Notes under the pieces: model-generated
What the model saw: only the letters and a program-made list of their open reading frames with translations
The model's database searches: none
What the model was told of the DNA's origin: nothing
In this document: piece after piece, positions 50,048 to 59,462 of the stretch
Layout: every line of letters starts with the position of its first letter
Numbering within the stretch: position 1 is the stretch's first letter
Program-made: the position numbers and the translations under genes
Assembly: GCF_002920535.1 (NCBI RefSeq)
Contig: NZ_PQSS01000031.1
Coordinates: 1 to 64,000 of the forward strand
Length of the DNA: 64,000 nt
Source of the DNA: Streptomyces sp. Ru71
Lineage (GTDB): Bacteria > Actinomycetota > Actinomycetes > Streptomycetales > Streptomycetaceae
Direction: 5' to 3'

Positions 50048-51040
50048 ATGGAGAGGGCAGAGCAGTTGAGCAGCGTACGAGGCAAGAAGATCCTGGTCAC
50101 CGGAGGGGCGGGCACCATCGGCTCGAACCTCGTCGACCTCCTGGCCGAGGGCGGTGCCCGCGAGATCGTCGTGCTCGACAACTTCGTGCGCGGCCGGATG
50201 GCCAACCTGGCGCGGGCGCTGGGCAGCGGCGTGGTGCAGGTCGTCGACGGCGACGTCCGGGACACCGCCACGGTGCGGAAGGTCACCGAGGGCGCCGACC
50301 TGGTGTTCCATCTCGCCGCCATCCGCATCACCCAGTGCGCGGAGGAGCCCCGGCTCGCCAACGAAGTGCTGGTCGACGGCACGTTCAACGTCCTGGAGGC
50401 GGCGGTCGACGCCGGGGTGTCCAAGGTGGTCGCCTCGTCCTCGGCGTCCGTCTACGGCATGGCCGACACCTTCCCGACCACCGAGGACCACCACCCGTAC
50501 CACAACGACACCTTCTACGGCGCCGCCAAGGCCTTCAACGAGGGCATGCTGCGCAGCTTTCACGCCATGTACGGGCTGGACTACGTGGCCCTGCGCTACT
50601 TCAACGTGTACGGGCCCCGCATGGACATCCACGGCCTGTACACCGAGGTGCTCATCCGCTGGATGGAGCGCATCGAGGCCGGCGAGCCGCCGCTGATCCT
50701 CGGAGACGGCAGCCAGACCATGGACTTCGTCGACGTCCGTGACATCGCCAGGGCCAATGTGCTGGCCGCCGAGTCGGACGTCACCGACGAGGTGTTCAAC
50801 GTCGCCAGCGGCACCGAGACCTCGCTGAAGGAGCTCGCCCAGGGCCTGCTGGAGGCCATGGGCGCGTCCGGGCTGGAGCCCGAGCACGGCCCCGCCCGCG
50901 CGGTGAACGGGGTGACCCGGCGCCTGGCCGACACCAGCCGGGCCGCCGAACGGCTCGGCTTCACCGCCCGCATCGACCTGCGCACCGGACTGAAGGACCT
51001 GGTCGAGTGGTGGCGCGCGGAGCGGGAGGCGGCCGTATGA
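50048..51040 (+). CDS. NAD-dependent nucleotide-sugar epimerase/dehydratase
   Basis: The 330-residue short-chain-type sugar enzyme has the NAD motif ILVTGGAGTIGSNLVDLL (about 15-32), catalytic SSSASVYG (Ser at about 137) and YGAAKAFNE (Tyr-x3-Lys at about 157-161). The loop YFNVYGPRMDIHG is typical of UDP-glucose/UDP-GlcNAc 4-epimerases. The ATG at 50048 has a weak site, whereas TTG at 50066 has GAGAGGG upstream and gives MSSVRGKKILVTGG; both are plausible. The product feeds sugar precursors to the pathway. Confidence 0.92.
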   Translation: MERAEQLSSVRGKKILVTGGAGTIGSNLVDLLAEGGAREIVVLDNFVRGRMANLARALGSGVVQVVDGDVRDTATVRKVTEGADLVFHLAAIRITQCAEEPRLANEVLVDGTFNVLEAAVDAGVSKVVASSSASVYGMADTFPTTEDHHPYHNDTFYGAAKAFNEGMLRSFHAMYGLDYVALRYFNVYGPRMDIHGLYTEVLIRWMERIEAGEPPLILGDGSQTMDFVDVRDIARANVLAAESDVTDEVFNVASGTETSLKELAQGLLEAMGASGLEPEHGPARAVNGVTRRLADTSRAAERLGFTARIDLRTGLKDLVEWWRAEREAAV

Positions 51041-52176
51041 GCACCGACCGCGTCCCCGTGATGATCCCCTGGCTCGGCGAGGAGGAGGCCCGGGCCGCCG
51101 CCGAGGCGGTGCTGTCCGGCTGGGTCGCCCAGGGCCCCCGGGTCGCCGCCTTCGAGCGGGCCTTCGCCGAGCGGGTCGGCGCCGAGCACGCCGTCGCGGT
51201 CAGCTCGTGCACCACCGCCCTGCACCTGTCCCTCGTCGCCCTCGGTCTCGGCCCCGGCGACGAGGTGATCGTGCCCTCCCTGTCGTTCATCGCCACCGCC
51301 AACGCGGTCCGCTACGTCGGCGCCGAGCCGGTCTTCGCGGACGTGGAGGCGGCCACCGGCAACCTGACCCCGGCCACCGTGGACGCCGTGCGCACCCCGC
51401 GCACCCGGGCCGTCCTCGTCGTCCACCAGGGCGGCGTACCGGCCGACGTGCACGCCCTGCGCGCCGCCTGCGCCGACTGGCAGCTCCCGCTGGTCGAGGA
51501 CGCGGCCTGCGCCATCGGCTCGACGGCCGGCGGCAAGCCCGTGGGGCACGGCGCGCTGATCGCCGCCTGGTCCTTCCACCCCCGCAAGGTCGTCACCACC
51601 GGCGAGGGCGGCATGATCACCACCGACGACGCCGCGTGGGCCGAGCGGCTGCGCCGGCTGCGCGAGCACGGGATGAACGCCTCCGCGGCGGAGCGTCACG
51701 CCAGCGACAGGCCGGTCCTGGAGAGCTATCTGGAGGTCGGCTACAACTACCGGATGACCGACATCCAGGCCGCGGTCGGCCTGGTCCAGCTCGGCCGGCT
51801 CGACGAGATGATCGCCCGCCGCCGGGAACTGGCGGCACGCTACGACGCGTTGCTCCGGAACGTCCCGGGCCTCACCCCGGTCCGCGACCCCGAGCACGGC
51901 GAGAGCAACTTCCAGTCCTACTGGGTGCTGCTGGGCGAGGACTTCCCCGTCGGCCGGGACGACCTGCTCGCCGCGCTCGCCGCGGCCGGTGTCTCCGCCC
52001 GGCGCGGCATCATGGCCGCCCACCTGGAACCCGCCTACGCCGGCCACCCGCACGCCCCGCTGCCGGTCACCGAGCGCCTCAGCCGCGACTCGCTGATCCT
52101 GCCGCTGTTCCACACGATGACCGAGCCCCAGCAGGACCGCGTCGTCGCCGTGCTGCGCGAACAGGCGGCGCCATGA
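51037..52176 (+). CDS. DegT/DnrJ/EryC1 family aminotransferase (first of two)
   Basis: The 379-residue PLP enzyme of the sugar aminotransferase family has SSCTTALHLSLVALGLGPGD near 55-75 for the cofactor phosphate region, LVEDAACAIGSTAGG near 153-167, the PLP lysine in WSFHPRKVVTTGEGGM near 178-193 and a C-terminal VSARRGIMAAHLEPAY. It moves an amino group from glutamate to a keto-sugar nucleotide. ATG 51037 overlaps the previous stop (ATGA), with GGGAGG upstream. It is one of two such enzymes in the cluster, so two different amino groups, or two sugars, are likely. Confidence 0.93.
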   Translation: MSTDRVPVMIPWLGEEEARAAAEAVLSGWVAQGPRVAAFERAFAERVGAEHAVAVSSCTTALHLSLVALGLGPGDEVIVPSLSFIATANAVRYVGAEPVFADVEAATGNLTPATVDAVRTPRTRAVLVVHQGGVPADVHALRAACADWQLPLVEDAACAIGSTAGGKPVGHGALIAAWSFHPRKVVTTGEGGMITTDDAAWAERLRRLREHGMNASAAERHASDRPVLESYLEVGYNYRMTDIQAAVGLVQLGRLDEMIARRRELAARYDALLRNVPGLTPVRDPEHGESNFQSYWVLLGEDFPVGRDDLLAALAAAGVSARRGIMAAHLEPAYAGHPHAPLPVTERLSRDSLILPLFHTMTEPQQDRVVAVLREQAAP

Positions 52177-52862
52177 GCGAACTGCTGATCATCGGCGCCG
52201 GCGGCTTCGCCCGGGAGACCGCCCAGGCCGTACGGGACGCGGGCGAGGCCAAGCTGCTCGGGCACCTCGACGACAACCGCGCCCTGCACGGCACCGAGGT
52301 CGACGGCGTGCCCGTGCTCGGCGGCTGCGACCTGGTGCACGACCTGCCCGACGCCCGGGTGGTGATCTGCGTGGGCAACCCCCGCGACTACGCCGCCCGA
52401 GCGCGGCTGGTGCGCCGGCTCAACCTGCCCCCGGACCGCTGGGCCACCGTCGTCCATCCGACCGCGGCCGTCTCGGCCACCTCACGGATCGGCCCGGGCT
52501 CGGTCCTGCTCGCGCACTGCGTGCTGACCGCCGCGGTGCGGGTGGGCGCGCACGTCGCGGTCATGCCGCACGTCGTGCTCACCCACGACGACGTGGTCGA
52601 GGACTACGTCACCATCGCGGCCGGCGCCCGGCTGGGCGGGGGAGTACGGCTGGCCCGGGGCAGCTATCTGGGCTCCGGGACGCTGGTCCGGGAGGGCACC
52701 ACGGTCGGCGCCTGGTCGCAGATCGGCATGGGGAGCACCGTGCTCGGCGACGTCCCGCCGGGCGAGGTGTGGGTGGGGAGCCCGGCCCGGCGGCTGCGCG
52801 AGGCGGCCGCCCCGGCGCTGGACGAACAGGCGAGACGAACCATGGGGGGACAGACCGTATGA
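52173..52862 (+). CDS. NeuD/PglD-type sugar O- or N-acyltransferase
   Basis: The 229-residue protein has an N-terminal nucleotide-sugar-binding Rossmann part (LLIIGAGGFARETAQAVRDA) and a C-terminal left-handed beta-helix of hexapeptide repeats (HPTAAVSATSRIGPGSVLLA then HDDVVEDYVTIAAGARLGGG). The His in PHVVLTHDD (around residue 134) is in the usual catalytic place. It would acetylate the new amino group on the sugar. ATG 52173 overlaps the upstream stop. Together with the neighbouring dehydrogenase and aminotransferases it suggests an N-acetylated amino sugar. Confidence 0.92.
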   Translation: MSELLIIGAGGFARETAQAVRDAGEAKLLGHLDDNRALHGTEVDGVPVLGGCDLVHDLPDARVVICVGNPRDYAARARLVRRLNLPPDRWATVVHPTAAVSATSRIGPGSVLLAHCVLTAAVRVGAHVAVMPHVVLTHDDVVEDYVTIAAGARLGGGVRLARGSYLGSGTLVREGTTVGAWSQIGMGSTVLGDVPPGEVWVGSPARRLREAAAPALDEQARRTMGGQTV

Positions 52863-53977
52863 ACCGGATTCCGCTGGTGGACCTCAAGGCCGCCCACGAG
52901 GAGGTCGCCGACGAGGTACAGGCCGGGTTCGCCCGCGTCCTGGCCGGCACGGCGTTCATCGGGGGCGAGGAGGTCGGCCTCTTCGAGCGCGAGTACGCCG
53001 GCTTCGGCGGCGTCGCGCACTGCGTGGGCGTCGCCAACGGCACCGACGCCGTCGAACTCGCCCTGCGCGCGAGCGGGGTCGGGCCCGGCGACGAGGTCGT
53101 GGTGCCCGCGAACACCTTCATCGCCACCGTCGGCGCCGTCGCCAGGATCGGCGCACGGCCGGTCCTCGCGGACTGCCTGCCCGACAGCCACCTGCTCGAC
53201 CCGCAGGCGGCGCTGGACGCGGTCGGCCCGGCCACCCGCGCGGTGATCCCCGTCCATCTCTACGGGCAGCTGGCGGACGTGACGGAACTGACCCGCCACC
53301 TGCCCGAGAGCGTGCGGGTCGTCGAGGACGCCGCGCAGTGCCAGGGCGCGAGCCGCGACGGCCGCACCCCCGGCAGCGGCACCATCGCCGCCACCAGCTT
53401 CTACCCCGGCAAGAACCTGGGCGCCTACGGCGACGCGGGCGCGGTCCTCACCGACGACGAGGAACGCGCCGGCCTGGTACGCGCCATCGCCAACCACGGC
53501 GGCGTCGCCAAGTACCGCCACGACGTGCCCGGCTTCAACAGCCGCCTGGACGGACTGCAGGCCGTCGTACTGCGCGCCAAACTCGCCCGGCTGGCGGACG
53601 GCAACGCGGCCCGGCGGGCGGCAGCCGCCCGCTACGACGCGCTGCTCGCCGGCCTGGCGGCGGCCGGCCGGGTGATCCTGCCGGCGACCGTGCCCGGCAA
53701 CGTCCACGTCTGGCACCTCTACGTCGTCCAGGTCACCGGCGCGGACCGCGACGACGTCGTCGGCAAGCTCAACGCCGAGGGCATCGGCGCCGGCGTGCAC
53801 TACCCCACCCCCGTCCACCTCACCCCGGCCTACCGCCATCTCGGCCACACCCGGGGCGACTTCCCGAACGCGGAGCACGCGGCCGAACGCATCCTGTCGC
53901 TGCCGCTCTACCCGCAGATCACCCCCGACCAGCAGCAGCGGGTCGTGGACGCGCTCACCGAGGCGCTCGCAAGCTGA
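52859..53977 (+). CDS. DegT/DnrJ/EryC1 family aminotransferase (second)
   Basis: The 372-residue PLP-dependent sugar aminotransferase is only partly similar to the other copy. It has GVANGTDAVELALRASGVGP near 57-76, VVEDAAQCQGASRDG near 154-168, the PLP lysine in TSFYPGKNLGAYGDAG near 180-195 and an end reading LPLYPQITPDQQQRVVDAL. The FxPGKNLG motif is typical of the VioA/WbpE-like subgroup making 3-amino sugars. ATG 52859 shares bases with the acyltransferase stop. With the Gfo/Idh dehydrogenase it fits synthesis of a 3-amino-3-deoxy sugar. Confidence 0.93.
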   Translation: MNRIPLVDLKAAHEEVADEVQAGFARVLAGTAFIGGEEVGLFEREYAGFGGVAHCVGVANGTDAVELALRASGVGPGDEVVVPANTFIATVGAVARIGARPVLADCLPDSHLLDPQAALDAVGPATRAVIPVHLYGQLADVTELTRHLPESVRVVEDAAQCQGASRDGRTPGSGTIAATSFYPGKNLGAYGDAGAVLTDDEERAGLVRAIANHGGVAKYRHDVPGFNSRLDGLQAVVLRAKLARLADGNAARRAAAARYDALLAGLAAAGRVILPATVPGNVHVWHLYVVQVTGADRDDVVGKLNAEGIGAGVHYPTPVHLTPAYRHLGHTRGDFPNAEHAAERILSLPLYPQITPDQQQRVVDALTEALAS

Positions 53978-54039
53978 CACACCCCGCTCCACCCCCGACC
54001 GAACGGGTCGGGCCTGCACAGCACCGCTGAGAGGTACTC

Positions 54040-57000
54040 ATGAACAGTTGGAGCAGACGACTCAGGGGCGGGCGCCTCGCCGTCGTCGCAGCGTTGATCT
54101 TTGCGGTGCTCCCGCAGGCCGTGCCCGCACAGGCCGTGACCGATCCGTGCGGGGCGGGCTCGAACCCGATCGTGTGCGAGAACTCCAAGCCGGGCAGCCC
54201 CAAGTCCGACTGGTTCTCCGCCAACGCCTACGGAGACATCAAGGGTTTCACGACCAAGGAGAGCGTCCAGGCCGGGGAGACCGTCCAGTTCAAGGTCCAG
54301 TCGAAGACCCCGTACCGCATCGAGATCTACCGCCTGGGCTGGTACGGCGGCAACGGCGCGCGTGAGATCTCGACGGCGGCGCAGGCGGCGGTGACCTACC
54401 CGGCGAACTACACCACCAGCCCCAAGAGCTGCACCACCAAGGCCGCCACCGGCCTGGTCGACTGCGGCAACTGGCCCGTCACCGCCGGCTGGACGGTGCC
54501 GAGCGACGCCGTGTCCGGCCTGTACATCGCGAACCTGACGCAGACCGACGGCGACGGCCTCATGCCGTACCCGTTCGTCGTCCGCAAGGACTCCAGCACC
54601 TCCGACATCGTCGTGCAGACCAGCGACCAGACCTGGCAGGCGTACAACGACTACGGCGGCCAGGACCTCTACGGCGGCACCGGTCCCGCGCCCGACGGCC
54701 GCGCCTACGAGGTCAGCTACAACCGGCCGCTGGACATCGGCGGTGACAACGGCATCTACGGCTCCGAGTTCATGATGCTGTCCTGGCTGGAACGCAACGG
54801 CTACGACGTCAGCTACCTCTCCGGCGTGGACGTGTCGGCCAACGGCTCCACCCTGCTGAAGAACCACAAGGTGTACCTGTCCTCCGGGCACGACGAGTAC
54901 TGGACGCAGAGCCAGTACTCCAACGTGCTCGCGGCCCGCAAGGCCGGTGTGCGGGAGGCCTTCTTCAGCGGCAACGAGGTCTTCTGGAAGACCCGCCTCG
55001 CCCCCAGCATCGACGGCGCGAACACGGCGAACCGCACCCTGGTCTGCTACAAGATGACCAAGATGGCGCAGAACAACGGCATCGCCGACCCCAGCGGCAT
55101 CTGGACCGGCACCTGGATGGACCCGGCCAGCACCCAGTACGGGCAGGCCTACCAGCCGCCGAACATCCTCACCGGCTCCATGTTCACCGTGAACGGCTAC
55201 CGCGCCGACTCCATCACGGTCCCCGGCTCCTACGGCAAGAACCGGCTGTGGCGGGGCACCTCCATCGCGAACCTCACGCCGAGCCAGACGGCCACCTTCC
55301 CGGCCGGCACGCTCGGCTACGAGTGGGACAGCGACATCACCAACGGCACCCGGCCCGCCGGGGCGATCGACCTGTCGTCCACGACGGTCGACATCAACGA
55401 CGGCAAGTACCGCCTGGACTGGGGCAACACCTACGGCAACGGCACCGCCACGCACAACCTCGTCGCCTTCCGCGACCAGGACTCCGGGGCGCTGGTGTTC
55501 GGCTCGGGCACCGTGCAGTGGTCGTGGGGGCTGACCAACGTGCCCACCTACAACCCCGAGGACACGGTGGTCACCGAGGACTCGCGGATGCAGCAGGCGA
55601 CGTTGAACCTCCTCGCCGACATGGGCGTCCAGCCGCTGACCCGGCAGAGCAACCTCGTGGCCGCCACCGCCTCCACCGACACCGCGGGACCGGCCGTCAC
55701 CGTGTCGAGCCCGGCCTCCGGGGCCACCCTCCCGGCGCTGAAGCCGGTCACGATCACCGGCGCCGCCACCGACTCCGGCGGGGGAGTGGTCGCCCGCGTG
55801 GAGGTGTCCACGGACGGCGGGACGACGTGGAACGCAGCCACCGGCCTCACCTCCTGGAAGTACACCTGGACGCCCACCGTTCCGGGTGCGGCGTCGATCA
55901 AGGTCCGCGCGGTCGACGACAGCGTCAACATCGGCGCCGTCACGACCCTCCCGGTGACCGTCGGCCCCCAGACCTGCCCCTGCACCGTGTGGCCGGCCTC
56001 GTCCGTGCCCGGCACCGTCAACGCGGGCGACGGCAGCTCCGTGGAGCTCGGCGTCAAGTTCCGCACCACGGTCGCCGGTTCGATCACCGGCGTGCGCTTC
56101 TACAAGTCGCCCGCCAACACCGGCACCCACACGGGCAGCCTGTGGACCGCCTCCGGCACCCGCCTGGCCACCGGCACCTTCACAGGCGAGACGGCCTCCG
56201 GCTGGCAGCAGCTCAACTTCGCCACCCCGGTCGCGGTGAAGGCCAACACCACGTACGTGGCCTCCTACTTCGCTCCGAACGGCGGCTACTCCTACGACGG
56301 CGGCTACTTCACCGACAGCGGCGCGGGCCTCGCCCCGCTCACCGCGCTGAAGTCCGGCACCGACGGCGGCAACGGCGTCTACCGCTACAGCTCCACCAGC
56401 GCCTTCCCGTCCTCGCAGTCCACCGGCAGCAACTACTGGGTCGACGTGGTGCTGGACACCGCGACGGCCAGCACCGCACCGCCCACCGTCACCGCGACCT
56501 CCCCGACCTCGGGGGCCACCGGCACGGCGATCACGGCACCGGTGTCCGCGACGTTCAGCTCGTCCATCGACTCCGACAGCCTGACGTTCACCGTGAAGGA
56601 CCCGGACGGCACCGCCGTGCCCGGCTCCGTCACGCTGCCCGCGGCGAACAAGGCGACCTTCACCCCGTCGACCCAGCTGGCGCTGCACACCACGTACACG
56701 GCGACCGTGCAGGCCTCGGACGTGTGGGGCAACGCCATGGCGGACCCGGTGACCTGGTCCTTCACCACCAGCTCCACCCCGCCCGCGGTGACCTGCCCCT
56801 GCACCCTGTGGAACGCGAACACGGTGCCGGCCAACCCCGACATGACCTCCGACACCAACTCCGTCGAGCTGGGCACCCGGTTCACGTCCTCCACGGCCGG
56901 CTGGATCACCGGCGTCACCTTCTACAAGGGCACCGGCAACACCGGCACCCACACCGGCAGCCTGTGGACCGACGACGGCACCCTGCTGGCCGGCGGCACC

Positions 57001-57645
57001 TTCACCGGCGAGACCGCCTCCGGCTGGCAGACGCTGACCTTCGCCACCCCCGTGGCGGTCACCGCGGGCACCCCGTACGTCGTCTCCTACCACGCGCCGA
57101 ACGGCAACTACGCGGTCGACGGCGGCTACTTCACGGCAGCCCACCAGTCGTACCCGCTGACCGCCACCGCCGACACCACCGCGCACCACAACGGGCTCTA
57201 CCGCTACGGCGCCGGACCGCTCTTCCCCAACAGCTCCTACGGATCGGCGAACTACTGGGTCGGCCCCGTCTTCACCGCCGACGACCCCGGCGCCGCCCTC
57301 GCACCGGCCACCGCCTCGGAGGTGACCACGTCCTCGGTGACGCACACCGCGGACGCGGCCTCCCCCCTCGTCACGACCGTGCCCGCCGGGACCGCCCTGT
57401 CGTCCGTCACGGCGACCGTGACCGTCCTGCCCGGACCCCAGGCGGCCGCCGCCCGAAAGCTCCACGTCACCGCCGTCACCTCCTACGACCGGGCCACGCG
57501 CAAGGTGTCCGTGCACCTGTCCGCCCCGCTGCCGGACGGCACCCGCTTCAAGGTCACGGTCACGGCCCTCGACAAGCACCGCCACCCGGTGACGTCGCGG
57601 AGCTGGACCCTGACCGGCAAGACCGTCCGCACGAAGAAGAACTGA
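54040..57645 (+). CDS. Large secreted protein: dimethylformamidase-like domain plus two DUF4082 modules
   Basis: The 1201-residue protein starts at ATG 54040 behind GAGAGG. A Sec signal peptide spans about residues 1-32 (RLAVVAALIFAVLPQAVPAQ). The first 500 residues resemble the N,N-dimethylformamidase large-subunit fold (RIEIYRLGWYGGNGAREIS, DVSYLSGVDVSANG, YLSSGHDEYWT, REAFFSGNEVFWKTR). An Ig-like domain follows (about 550-640), then DUF4082 (about 647-805), another Ig-like domain (about 815-920), DUF4082 again (about 925-1085) and a repeat-poor tail. Both DUF4082 units begin CPCT and share TGTHTGSLWT. It is exported and probably binds or modifies glycan, but the reaction is unknown. Confidence 0.85.
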   Translation: MNSWSRRLRGGRLAVVAALIFAVLPQAVPAQAVTDPCGAGSNPIVCENSKPGSPKSDWFSANAYGDIKGFTTKESVQAGETVQFKVQSKTPYRIEIYRLGWYGGNGAREISTAAQAAVTYPANYTTSPKSCTTKAATGLVDCGNWPVTAGWTVPSDAVSGLYIANLTQTDGDGLMPYPFVVRKDSSTSDIVVQTSDQTWQAYNDYGGQDLYGGTGPAPDGRAYEVSYNRPLDIGGDNGIYGSEFMMLSWLERNGYDVSYLSGVDVSANGSTLLKNHKVYLSSGHDEYWTQSQYSNVLAARKAGVREAFFSGNEVFWKTRLAPSIDGANTANRTLVCYKMTKMAQNNGIADPSGIWTGTWMDPASTQYGQAYQPPNILTGSMFTVNGYRADSITVPGSYGKNRLWRGTSIANLTPSQTATFPAGTLGYEWDSDITNGTRPAGAIDLSSTTVDINDGKYRLDWGNTYGNGTATHNLVAFRDQDSGALVFGSGTVQWSWGLTNVPTYNPEDTVVTEDSRMQQATLNLLADMGVQPLTRQSNLVAATASTDTAGPAVTVSSPASGATLPALKPVTITGAATDSGGGVVARVEVSTDGGTTWNAATGLTSWKYTWTPTVPGAASIKVRAVDDSVNIGAVTTLPVTVGPQTCPCTVWPASSVPGTVNAGDGSSVELGVKFRTTVAGSITGVRFYKSPANTGTHTGSLWTASGTRLATGTFTGETASGWQQLNFATPVAVKANTTYVASYFAPNGGYSYDGGYFTDSGAGLAPLTALKSGTDGGNGVYRYSSTSAFPSSQSTGSNYWVDVVLDTATASTAPPTVTATSPTSGATGTAITAPVSATFSSSIDSDSLTFTVKDPDGTAVPGSVTLPAANKATFTPSTQLALHTTYTATVQASDVWGNAMADPVTWSFTTSSTPPAVTCPCTLWNANTVPANPDMTSDTNSVELGTRFTSSTAGWITGVTFYKGTGNTGTHTGSLWTDDGTLLAGGTFTGETASGWQTLTFATPVAVTAGTPYVVSYHAPNGNYAVDGGYFTAAHQSYPLTATADTTAHHNGLYRYGAGPLFPNSSYGSANYWVGPVFTADDPGAALAPATASEVTTSSVTHTADAASPLVTTVPAGTALSSVTATVTVLPGPQAAAARKLHVTAVTSYDRATRKVSVHLSAPLPDGTRFKVTVTALDKHRHPVTSRSWTLTGKTVRTKKN

Positions 57646-57664
57646 CCGATTGGCTGCCGCATCG

Positions 57665-58711
57665 ATGAGCACCGTCAGTGTTGTCATCCCCTGCTACAAG
57701 TACGGTCACTTCCTCGCCGACTGCGTGAGCAGCGTCCTGGACGAGCAGGACGGCGTGGACGTCCGGGTCCTCATCATCGACGACGCCTCACCCGACGACT
57801 CGGCGGAGACCGCGCAGAAGCTGGCCGCCTCCGACCCGCGGATCGAGGTCCTCGTCCACGAGAGGAACAAGGGCCACATCGCCACCTACAACGAGGGCCT
57901 GCTGGAATGGGCCGACGGCGACTACGTGGCCCTGCTCTCCGCCGACGACCGGCTCGTCCCGGGCGCCCTGGTACGGGCCGCGGCCCTCCTGGACGCGCAC
58001 CCCGAGGCGGGATTCGCCTACGGGCGCCCGCTGCGCTTCCGGCACGGCGGCCCACTGCCCAAGGCCCGCACCCGCTCCACCGGGTCGGTCGTCTACCCCG
58101 GGCAGTGGTGGCTGGAGCGGCGCTTTCGCGAGGGCACCGGCTGCATCACCTCGCCGGAAGTCGTCGTCCGCACCAGCCTGCAGCGCACGGTCGGCGGCTA
58201 CGACCCGGCGCTGCCGCACGCCGGCGACATCGAGATGTGGATGCGGCTCGCCGCACACGCCGACGTCGGCTACATCCGCGGCGCCGACCAGGCCTACTAC
58301 CGCGTCCACGGCGACAACATGTCCACCACGGACTTCGGCGGCCAGCTCGACGACCTGCGCCAGCGCCTCGTCGCCTTCGACTCGGTGCTCGCCAAGTGCG
58401 GCGACCGGCTGCCGCACGCCGACCGTCTGGCCGACCAGGTGCACACCCGGCTCGCCCGCTACGCGCTGCGCCGCGCCTACCGGGCCTACGACCGGGGACG
58501 CACCGACGTCGTCCCGGTCGACGCGTGCGTGGCGTTCGCCGCGCAGTGCCTGCCGGGCTACCGTGCGCTGCCGGAGTACCGCGCGCTGCGGCTGCGGCGC
58601 CGGATCGGGGCGGCGGCGATGCCGTATCTGCAGCCGCTGGTGTGGTCGGCCGTGGCCGAGCGCGGCCGGGAGTGGCTGTGGTGGGAGTCCTGGAAGCGCC
58701 GCGGTATCTGA
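57665..58711 (+). CDS. Family 2 glycosyltransferase
   Basis: The 348-residue GT-A enzyme opens with VSVVIPCYKYGHFLADCVSS, has IIDDASPDDSAETA for the nucleotide-sugar aspartates (near residue 35-50), ALLSADDRLVPGALVRAAA near 88-106 for the acidic triplet, and GDIEMWMRLAAHADVGYI near 188-205. It would transfer a sugar during polysaccharide repeat assembly. ATG 57665 gives the start; a TTG at 57650 is the alternative. It follows the large secreted protein with a 19-bp gap and converges on the chain-length gene (17 bp between stops). Confidence 0.9.
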   Translation: MSTVSVVIPCYKYGHFLADCVSSVLDEQDGVDVRVLIIDDASPDDSAETAQKLAASDPRIEVLVHERNKGHIATYNEGLLEWADGDYVALLSADDRLVPGALVRAAALLDAHPEAGFAYGRPLRFRHGGPLPKARTRSTGSVVYPGQWWLERRFREGTGCITSPEVVVRTSLQRTVGGYDPALPHAGDIEMWMRLAAHADVGYIRGADQAYYRVHGDNMSTTDFGGQLDDLRQRLVAFDSVLAKCGDRLPHADRLADQVHTRLARYALRRAYRAYDRGRTDVVPVDACVAFAAQCLPGYRALPEYRALRLRRRIGAAAMPYLQPLVWSAVAERGREWLWWESWKRRGI

Positions 58712-58728
58712 TGAACCACCAGTTCCAC

Positions 58729-59391
58729 TCAGTGCGTCGCGGGAACCGGGCCGGCGTGCCGACGCCGGCCCGGCGCGTCCTCGCGGCGGCCCATCAGATA
58801 CCGGTCGAGCCACAGGGCGCCCACGATGCCGCCGGCCACGCCCAGCAGAGCGGTGCCCGCCAGGCCCCGGCTCGGGGTGCCCTGCACCTGGGCGGCGCTC
58901 GGGGAGGTCAGCACCGAGGCCGTGATCCGCGACCCGCCGGGAACGTTCTGGGAGGCCTGCAACGCCTCGACGTGCCGGGTGTAGACGTCGATGATGCCGC
59001 GTACGGCCGTCACCGCCTCGTCGGGCCCGGACGCCTGCGACTGCACCTGCAGCGACGGGATCAGATAGCGCGGCGTGGCGCTGGTGCCGCTGTTGCGCGG
59101 GACGAGCCGGTAGGTGCCCCGCACGCCCGCGGCCTTGAGCTCCTTCGCCCCGGCCGGGGACTGCAGCTGCTGGACGACCGCGTAGGAGACCAGGGCGAGC
59201 GGCGGCTGCAGATTGGTCAGCTGGTTGGGCTGGTTGCGCGTCACCGGAGGCTTGAGGACGACCACCGCGGAGCCGACGTACTGCGGGGTCGGGCGCACCA
59301 CCTGGTAGGCGCCGGCGGCCGTCAGCAGCAGCGCGGCCACCACGACGTACCAGCGGCGCAGCAGCGCGTCGGCGACGTTCCCGGGGGACAT
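58729..59391 (-). CDS. Wzz-like polysaccharide chain-length/co-polymerase protein
   Basis: The 220-residue protein has two membrane helices, RRWYVVVAALLLTAAGAYQV (about 12-31) and GLAGTALLGVAGGIVGALWL (about 178-197), with an extracellular helical-beta domain between them that includes a Tyr/Gln/Ser-rich portion. This is the polysaccharide co-polymerase layout that sets chain length. There is no cytoplasmic kinase domain. ATG 59391 is well placed behind AAGGA, 12 codons inside a longer frame. It is transcribed against the polysaccharide operon, with its start 72 bp from the divergent Wzz-Wzy_C fusion gene. Confidence 0.8.
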   Translation of the reverse strand: MSPGNVADALLRRWYVVVAALLLTAAGAYQVVRPTPQYVGSAVVVLKPPVTRNQPNQLTNLQPPLALVSYAVVQQLQSPAGAKELKAAGVRGTYRLVPRNSGTSATPRYLIPSLQVQSQASGPDEAVTAVRGIIDVYTRHVEALQASQNVPGGSRITASVLTSPSAAQVQGTPSRGLAGTALLGVAGGIVGALWLDRYLMGRREDAPGRRRHAGPVPATH

Positions 59392-59462
59392 AGGAGATCC
59401 TTCCGTCAGCCCCGATACTGGCATCACGCGCGGCTCGACGCCACCGATTGGGGGGACGGTAC

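Noticed and set aside
53908..57687. Minus-strand frame of about 1,260 codons opposite the large secreted protein
   Set aside because: Gly/Val/Arg-rich shadow with no domain or signal; the plus strand has a signal peptide and repeated domains.
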